Origin: Candidatus Contendibacter sp.
GTDB lineage: Bacteria; Pseudomonadota; Gammaproteobacteria; Competibacterales; Competibacteraceae
Direction: 5' to 3'
Assembly: GCA_029624675.1 (NCBI GenBank)
Contig: JARSSP010000067.1
Coordinates: 1-51,896, forward strand
DNA length: 51,896 nt
In this document: one piece after another, positions 46,743-51,896 of the stretch
How the letters are laid out: each line of letters begins with the position of its first letter
How positions within the stretch are numbered: the first letter of the stretch is position 1
Program-made: the position numbers and the translations under genes
The notes under the pieces: model-generated
The model's database searches: none
Told to the model about the DNA's origin: nothing
The model's input: only the letters and a program-made list of their open reading frames with translations

Positions 46743-49649
46743 CTAAATCGTTAGGATAACTAAATCTGTTTGTTCGGCCAGCGTGCGCGCGTCGCTGAGC
46801 ACCGCGCACCGGGACTGTTCCGGTTGCAGCCAGGTTGCCGCAACGCGCTGGAGATCGGCCAGCGTCACCTGCAACACCCGTTGCCGATAAGCGCGGCGCT
46901 GTTCCGGGGTGCGGTCGAACAGGGCGCCGAAAAAGGCGCTGATCGCTTCGCCGGCGGGTGAGCCGGGTTTGTCAATCGCGCCGACGACGCCGAGGATGGC
47001 TTCCTCCAAGGCGCGCGCCGGATGATTGTAGGTTTGCAGCCAGTCCAGCGCTCGGTCGAAATCGGCCAGGGTGTCGGCCAGCCGGGGATCGCGGTAGGAA
47101 TAGAACCGGAATGCGCCGCTGTCCGGGTGGTAGCCCGCGCCGCCGCCGTAAGCGCCACCCTGTTCGCGGATGGCCCGATGCAGATAGCCGTTGCGCAGGA
47201 AATCGCCCAGCACGTGCAGGGCCGGCGCGTCGGGATGGTTCGGCGCGACGGTCGGATAAGCCTTGGCGCAGAAATTCACTTGGGTGTTGATCCGGAAGCC
47301 CTGCCGGGCCGGTTGCGCTTCCGGGGTAGCCAGCGCGAACGGCTCCACGGTCGCGACGTGGCCGTTTCGCCAGCGGGCGGCCAGCGCCTCGGCGATGGCA
47401 TCCTGCCGTTCGGCTTCACTGACCACCAGCAATTGCCGGGGCATGGATCGCAGCCGGTCGCGCAGATGCTCCAGCCGAGCGGCGAAGGCCGCCAACGCCT
47501 CGGCATCGTCCAGCGCATCGTCCAGCCTCTTGATGTGCCGCAAGCCTTGCAACCCATCCCAGCGATGGTTCAACGCCGCCACCGGGCTTAGACTGGAGGT
47601 GGCGGCGGCCAGCGCCAGCAGGTGGCCGTGGTCGGTGATCGCTTCCTCGCGGTGGGCGCGCATCTGGGCGACCAGTTCGCGCAAACGCGGCAATTCGTCG
47701 AACCGGGCGCTGGTCAGGGTTTCCCACAGCAGGTCGGACAAGGCGGTTTGATTGCGGGCCAGCGCCTTGCCGGCGACGACCAGAACGCCCCTGACCTGGT
47801 TCACGTCGTCCACTCCGCCGCGCACGTTGACGCGGGCGCTGAGGCCGCCGGTTACCGCCGCCTGGCGGGCTTGAGTCGTCCGGTAGTCGCGTCCCGCGCT
47901 GCCGACCTCGGTTAAGCAGGCGCAGAACAGCGGTAGCAAATCCAGTTCGTCGGAATTCAGCGCCGGCAGGTCGAGAATGGTTTGCAGGTAGACCATGCCA
48001 TTGGTGCCCTGGGCGTACCAGTGCGCCGGCAACACCCCGACCGGGCGGGCGACGCCCTCGGCGATTTTCAGATCCGGCGGCACATCCGCCAGTCCCACTT
48101 TGGGCAGCAGTTCGGGATCATCCTGGCGCTGCTGGCGCTCGGCGAGCGTCCGGGCCTGCTCGACGATGCGAGCCTGGTCGGCGTCGGTCAGCGTGGCTCG
48201 GATGGCGGCCAGCCGCTCGCGCTCGGTGGCGGCCTGTTTTGCGGCCAGTGCCGAATCGGGGGCCATGCTCAGCCGCACCCGGTGCGGATTGCCCAGCAGC
48301 AGTTGCCGGGCCAAGTTTGGGATGAAGTCCGGCGTCCGACTTTCCGTCCGCAACCGCTCCAGCAGCGGATCGCTGTCCAGGGCGGCGACGGGATCGCCGC
48401 CGTGAATCGCGGGGTTTAGCGCTTCCATCAGCAGGCGCAGGCCGTAGGGAAAGCCGTCGCCGGTGATTTCCCGCTCGCTCAGTTCCAGTTGATGCAGGGC
48501 GGCGTCCACGGCGTCCTGGGGCACGCCCTCGGCGGCGACCTGACGCAGCACGTCGAAGATCAGCTTTTCAACCGCCTCGGCGTGTTCGGGATTGGAGCCT
48601 TCCAGTCCGCAGACGAAGGTGGCTTCGCGAGTGGCGGTGTCGAACCCACACAGCGGCGACGGCGCGGCCCCCAGTTCGGAGGTTTCCAGCGCATGGCGCA
48701 GCGGCGAACTACTGTTGTCCAGCAGCGCATCGCTCAACAACCGCGCCCGTAGCGTCGCCAGCGGATCGGTGATCGGCCCCAGCAGCCAGCCCAGTACGAT
48801 GTGGGTCTGGTCGCGCGGGTCCTGGCCGCCGTCGAACGGGTAATGGATGAGGTCCGCGAGCGGCGCGGCATAGCGCCGTTCGGGAGGAATGGCGAGATCC
48901 AGCTTCAGCGCCTGGAACCGGTGAAGCGCCTGGGTTTCGAATCGCTCCTGATGCGCGGCGGCGGGGATGTCGCCATAGGTCAGGAAAATGGCGTTCGAGG
49001 GATGGTAGTGGCGGGCGTGGAAGGCTTTAAGCTGGGCGTAAGTCAGATCGGGGATGACCTCCGGGTCGCCACCGCTGTTGTGGTGATAGGTGGTGGTCGG
49101 AAACAGCCGGCTTTGCAGCGCATGCCCTAGTCGCTGTACCGGCGAACTCAGCGCGCCCTTCATCTCGTTGAACACCACGCCCTTGAACGTCAGTTCCGAT
49201 GCGGGATCGTCGGGCCTGGCGAATTCCAGCCGGTGGCCTTCCTGGGCGAAGTCGCGTTCGTCCAGAAGCGGGAAGAAGGTTGCGTCCAGATATACATCCA
49301 GCAGATTGTTGAAATCCTTTTTGTTCTGGCTGGCGAACGGGTAGGCGGTCCAGTCGCTGCTGGTGAAGGCGTTCATGAAGGTGTGGAGCGAGCGCCGGAT
49401 CATCATGAAGAACGGATCGCGCACCGGATAGCGCTGGCTGCCGCACAGTGCGGTGTGTTCGAGGATGTGCGCCACGCCGGTCGAGTCCTGGGGCACGGTC
49501 AGGAACGCGACCAGAAAGGCATTGTGTGGATCGTCGGCGGCCAGATGGAGATGCCGGGCGCCGGTGGCGCGGTGACGGTATTCCTGGAATTCCAGCCGCA
49601 GGGCGGGGATGGGGTGGTTGCGCAGGTGCTCGAAGGCGGGATGGGTCAT
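46743..49649 (-). CDS. M16C zinc metalloprotease (presequence-protease/PreP-like)
   Basis: A 968-residue inverzincin protease. The inverted zinc motif HILEH lies near residue 62 in STGVAHILEHTALCGS, followed by YPVRDPFFMM and TFMNAFTSSDWTAYPFAS, typical of the M16C branch with mitochondrial and chloroplast PreP. The protein has four related domains in one chain with a long central hinge. No signal peptide, so it likely degrades peptides in the cytosol. Its start overlaps the rfbB stop by 4 bases. Confidence 0.92.
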   Translation of the reverse strand: MTHPAFEHLRNHPIPALRLEFQEYRHRATGARHLHLAADDPHNAFLVAFLTVPQDSTGVAHILEHTALCGSQRYPVRDPFFMMIRRSLHTFMNAFTSSDWTAYPFASQNKKDFNNLLDVYLDATFFPLLDERDFAQEGHRLEFARPDDPASELTFKGVVFNEMKGALSSPVQRLGHALQSRLFPTTTYHHNSGGDPEVIPDLTYAQLKAFHARHYHPSNAIFLTYGDIPAAAHQERFETQALHRFQALKLDLAIPPERRYAAPLADLIHYPFDGGQDPRDQTHIVLGWLLGPITDPLATLRARLLSDALLDNSSSPLRHALETSELGAAPSPLCGFDTATREATFVCGLEGSNPEHAEAVEKLIFDVLRQVAAEGVPQDAVDAALHQLELSEREITGDGFPYGLRLLMEALNPAIHGGDPVAALDSDPLLERLRTESRTPDFIPNLARQLLLGNPHRVRLSMAPDSALAAKQAATERERLAAIRATLTDADQARIVEQARTLAERQQRQDDPELLPKVGLADVPPDLKIAEGVARPVGVLPAHWYAQGTNGMVYLQTILDLPALNSDELDLLPLFCACLTEVGSAGRDYRTTQARQAAVTGGLSARVNVRGGVDDVNQVRGVLVVAGKALARNQTALSDLLWETLTSARFDELPRLRELVAQMRAHREEAITDHGHLLALAAATSSLSPVAALNHRWDGLQGLRHIKRLDDALDDAEALAAFAARLEHLRDRLRSMPRQLLVVSEAERQDAIAEALAARWRNGHVATVEPFALATPEAQPARQGFRINTQVNFCAKAYPTVAPNHPDAPALHVLGDFLRNGYLHRAIREQGGAYGGGAGYHPDSGAFRFYSYRDPRLADTLADFDRALDWLQTYNHPARALEEAILGVVGAIDKPGSPAGEAISAFFGALFDRTPEQRRAYRQRVLQVTLADLQRVAATWLQPEQSRCAVLSDARTLAEQTDLVILTI

Positions 49650-50683
49650 GGAGTCGGTTCGATGGATGGGGAAGTGGAAGCGTGGCGGCGCAGATACCAG
49701 TCCACGGTTTTAATGATGCCAGTGTCGAAAGTCTCCAGTGGACGCCAGCCGAGTTCATCAGCCATCTTGCGGGCGTCGATGGCGTAGCGCCAGTCGTGGC
49801 CAGGCCGGTCGGTGACGAAACTGATCAGTCGCTCGTGCGGCGCGTGTTCCGGGCGACGTTGGTCCAGCAGGGCGCAAATCCGTTTGACAATGTTGATGTT
49901 CGCCCATTCGTTGCAGCCGCCGATGTTGTAGGTCTCGCCCAGCCGGCCCCGGCGGATGACCGTCTCGATGCCCCGGCAATGATCCTCGACATAGAGCCAG
50001 TCGCGGATGTTGCTGCCGTCGCCGTAAACAGGAATCGGCTGTTGCCGCAGACAAGAGCGGATCACGGTGGGGATGAACTTTTCACCGTGCTGAAACGGGC
50101 CGTAGTTATTGGAACAATTGGTCGTGACGACCGGCAGCTTGTAAGTGTGGAAATAGGCCCGCACCAAATGATCGGAACCGGCCTTGGAAGCGGAGTAGGG
50201 TGAGTTGGGTGCGTAGGGCGTGGTTTCCGTGAACGGCGGATCGTCGCGCTGGAGCGTGCCGTAAACCTCGTCGGTCGAAATATGATGAAATCGGCAATCC
50301 TCCGCTGTTTTCCCGTCCAGCCAGGCGGTGCGCGCGGCTTCCAGCAAGGTGAATGTCCCAACTAGATTGGTTTCCACGAAAGCCGCTGGCCCGGTGATGG
50401 AGCGATCCACATGGCTTTCGGCGGCGAAGTGGACGAGGGTGTCGATGGCGTTCTCGCGCAGCAACCGATCCACCAGCGGCCGGTCGCAGATGTCGCCTTG
50501 GACGAAGAGATGCCGGGCCGGATCGGGCAGATCGCGCAGGTTGTCCAACGAGCCGGCGTAGGTTAGCAGGTCAAGATTGACGATGCGGATGTCGGGGGCG
50601 GTGGCCAGCACGTGTCGCACGAAATTGCAGCCGATGAAGCCGGCGCCGCCGGTCACCAGCATGTTGCGGGGACGATGTTCCAT
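49646..50683 (-). CDS. rfbB: dTDP-glucose 4,6-dehydratase
   Basis: A 345-residue extended SDR. NAD-binding motif TGGAGFIG is at residues 11-18, HFAAESHVDRSI follows, the catalytic segment is STDEVYG, and YSASKAGSDHLVRAY has the Tyr-x3-Lys pair. It converts dTDP-glucose to dTDP-4-keto-6-deoxyglucose for rhamnose and related sugars of surface polysaccharide. The rfbACD partners are not in the window; instead it is paired with the M16C protease and follows xthA, an unusual neighbourhood. Confidence 0.95.
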   Translation of the reverse strand: MEHRPRNMLVTGGAGFIGCNFVRHVLATAPDIRIVNLDLLTYAGSLDNLRDLPDPARHLFVQGDICDRPLVDRLLRENAIDTLVHFAAESHVDRSITGPAAFVETNLVGTFTLLEAARTAWLDGKTAEDCRFHHISTDEVYGTLQRDDPPFTETTPYAPNSPYSASKAGSDHLVRAYFHTYKLPVVTTNCSNNYGPFQHGEKFIPTVIRSCLRQQPIPVYGDGSNIRDWLYVEDHCRGIETVIRRGRLGETYNIGGCNEWANINIVKRICALLDQRRPEHAPHERLISFVTDRPGHDWRYAIDARKMADELGWRPLETFDTGIIKTVDWYLRRHASTSPSIEPTP

Positions 50684-50695
50684 GATGGTCTTGGT

Positions 50696-51478
50696 TTAGT
50701 TGCTGTCAGTGTTGAATTCGGCGATCACGGGGGTGTGATCGGAGGGGCGTTCCAGGCCGCGCGGGGCTTTGTCCACCTGACAGGCGACGCAGACCGCCGC
50801 CAGCGCGGGGCTGACGAGAATGTGATCGATGCGCAACCCCATATTGCGTCGGAACGCGGCGGCGCGGTAATCCCACCAGCTAAAGATGTGGTCTTCCTGC
50901 GGGAACAGGCGGAAGACGTCTTTTAGCCCCAAATCCAACAACCGTCGGAACGCGGCCCGCTCCGGTTCGCTGCACAGCACCTGCCCGCTCCAGGCGGCGG
51001 GATCATACACGTCGCGGTCTTCGGGCGCGATATTGAAGTCGCCCAGCGCCACCAGCCGAGGATGTTGGGCCAGTTCGGCCGGCAACCATTGCGCTAGCTG
51101 ATCCAGCCAGGCCAGCTTGTAGGCGTATTTGTCGGAGCCGACCGCCTGGCCGTTGGGAACGTAGAGATTGAGGATTCGAATGTCGCCGATGGTCGCGCCC
51201 AGCACCCGCCGTTGCGGATCGTCCAGTCCTGGCAGAGCGGTGACGAGATCGCTGGCGGGCAGACGGCTGAGAATCGCGACGCCGTTGTAGGTCTTCTGGC
51301 CGGAGAAGACCGCTTGATATCCCGCTTCGGCGATGTCCAACGTCGGAAAATCGGGATCGGTCAGCTTGGTTTCCTGCAAGGCCAGGATGTCCGGTTGCCG
51401 GTCGCGCAGCCAATCCAACACATGCGGCAAGCGCACGTTCAGGGAGTTGACGTTCCAGGTGGCGATTTTAAACCCCAT
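50696..51478 (-). CDS. xthA: Exodeoxyribonuclease III
   Basis: A 260-residue apurinic/apyrimidinic endonuclease. Catalytic segments: [27 protein letters not shown] (metal Glu), [32 protein letters not shown] and [11 protein letters not shown] with the catalytic Asp-His. It repairs abasic sites and degrades DNA from 3' ends. It lies 12 bp upstream of rfbB on the same strand. Confidence 0.96.
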   Translation of the reverse strand: MGFKIATWNVNSLNVRLPHVLDWLRDRQPDILALQETKLTDPDFPTLDIAEAGYQAVFSGQKTYNGVAILSRLPASDLVTALPGLDDPQRRVLGATIGDIRILNLYVPNGQAVGSDKYAYKLAWLDQLAQWLPAELAQHPRLVALGDFNIAPEDRDVYDPAAWSGQVLCSEPERAAFRRLLDLGLKDVFRLFPQEDHIFSWWDYRAAAFRRNMGLRIDHILVSPALAAVCVACQVDKAPRGLERPSDHTPVIAEFNTDSN

Positions 51479-51571
51479 CGCGACCTGTTTTATCCCGTCT
51501 CAAAAAACCTTTGATATTCAAAGAATAGCTCCTCTATCTATGTCGTACCATATAGTATCGCCCAATCTCGA

Positions 51572-51721
51572 CTATCGCTTAATATCTTTGTTCATCTGAA
51601 TGCGTAGTCTGGGGTTAAAGCGTAGCAGGTTGAGGGCGAAGCTGCGTAGCAGGGCGAAGAGGCCAAGGCTGCGCCGGACGCGGTTGGCATCCTCTCTAAA
51701 GGGGACATCCCGGACATCGAA
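51572..51721 (-). pseudogene. C-terminal remnant of an ISAs1-family transposase
   Basis: About 49 residues on the minus strand match the end of ISAs1-type transposases: VRDVPFREDANRVRR, then FALLRSFALNLL, compared with the family pattern LDVTF.EDA.RIR..LRR.ALNLL. The segment after ARG-rich positions upstream (51722-51840) is not recognisable transposase. The reading ends at a stop (51572) before the usual C-terminus, and no inverted repeat of CAGGG type is visible nearby. It is a decayed fragment, further cut off by the IS200/IS605-like end at 51849. Confidence 0.7.
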
Positions 51722-51848
51722 CCCGGCGTCGCGCCGTCCGCTGGCGATGGCTCTGCATCGGCGGAGGGGAAGGGGTCGGCCGCGACCGTGCGAGAAATAC
51801 AACGGGCGCTCGCCCCTCCTGAAAACTGGATGAGAAATTGGATTTATT

Positions 51849-51896
51849 TCCATATTGAAGGTTAAAACCCCCGCCTTTCAGGCGGGCAGATTTCAT
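51849..51896 (+). mobile_element. Left end of a second IS200/IS605-like element, running off the window
   Basis: From 51843 the sequence follows the left end of the element at 21836: TTTATT target, then a near-identical 5' end with GGTTAAAACC. A hairpin follows (51870-51875 with 51881-51886) and then CAG-TTTCA-like bases. Hairpin bases differ from the first copy but in compensating pairs (CCGGC/GCCGG versus CCGCC/GGCGG), so structure is conserved rather than sequence. The rest, including any tnpA or tnpB, lies beyond the window. Orientation is the same as the first copy. Confidence 0.68.

Noticed and set aside
51600..51833. 77-codon plus-strand ORF, very Arg-rich
   Set aside because: It is antisense to the transposase remnant, which explains its composition better.

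Overview
This is chromosomal DNA from a GC-rich gammaproteobacterium. The evidence is the gene order plsX-fabH-fabG-acpP-fabF-mltG-tmk-holB-pilZ-tatD, together with ArgA, YceF/YceD/rpmF, HemF and the pstSCAB-phoU layout. The Pseudomonas-like holB-pilZ-tatD order and the eukaryote-type phosphofructokinase would suit an environmental or sludge lineage such as the Competibacter group, but that placement is a guess. No tRNA, rRNA or CRISPR array was seen.

Layout. (1) 1-2030 is an AT-richer accessory stretch. It holds a four-repeat DUF2934-like protein, two small coiled-coil/membrane proteins and a 125-bp MITE with 16-bp inverted ends and a 9-bp target duplication. (2) 2146-8447 holds two small genes and the phosphate operon pstS-pstC-pstA-pstB-phoU (minus strand), with a long hairpin between pstS and pstC. 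(3) 8553-9398 is a YbbO-like short-chain dehydrogenase. (4) 9439-22436 is a chemosensory cluster: DUF4388-like/REC protein, CheB-like, a 1083-residue MCP with a duplicated sensor, CheW, CheY, CheA and a second CheB-like. It runs into a NitT/TauT-type ABC transporter whose substrate-binding gene is broken by a 217-bp IS200/IS605-like non-autonomous element. Both CheB-like proteins have lost the catalytic Ser and His, and no CheR is present. (5) 22443-25978 holds a PilZ protein, a tandem-domain phosphofructokinase of animal/fungal type, and Maf/YceF. (6) 26037-35848 is the fatty-acid, cell-wall and replication block, without fabD and pabC. (7) 35822-38773 (minus) holds a small unknown protein, a class II aldolase, CpdA and ArgA. 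(8) 38892-43489 is a tightly overlapping operon: hemF, a PTPS/QueD-like protein lacking most active-site residues, a GT4 glycosyltransferase, a SAM methyltransferase and an MFS transporter. (9) 43737-51478 holds FtsK, an M16C metalloprotease, RfbB and XthA. (10) 51572-51896 holds a decayed ISAs1-type transposase tail, cut into by the left end of a second IS200/IS605-like element.

The parts most worth following up are the chemosensory cluster without recognisable methyl-ester adaptation, the hairpin element in the transporter gene (possibly carrying a guide-RNA scaffold), the degenerate-PTPS operon, and the eukaryote-like PFK.
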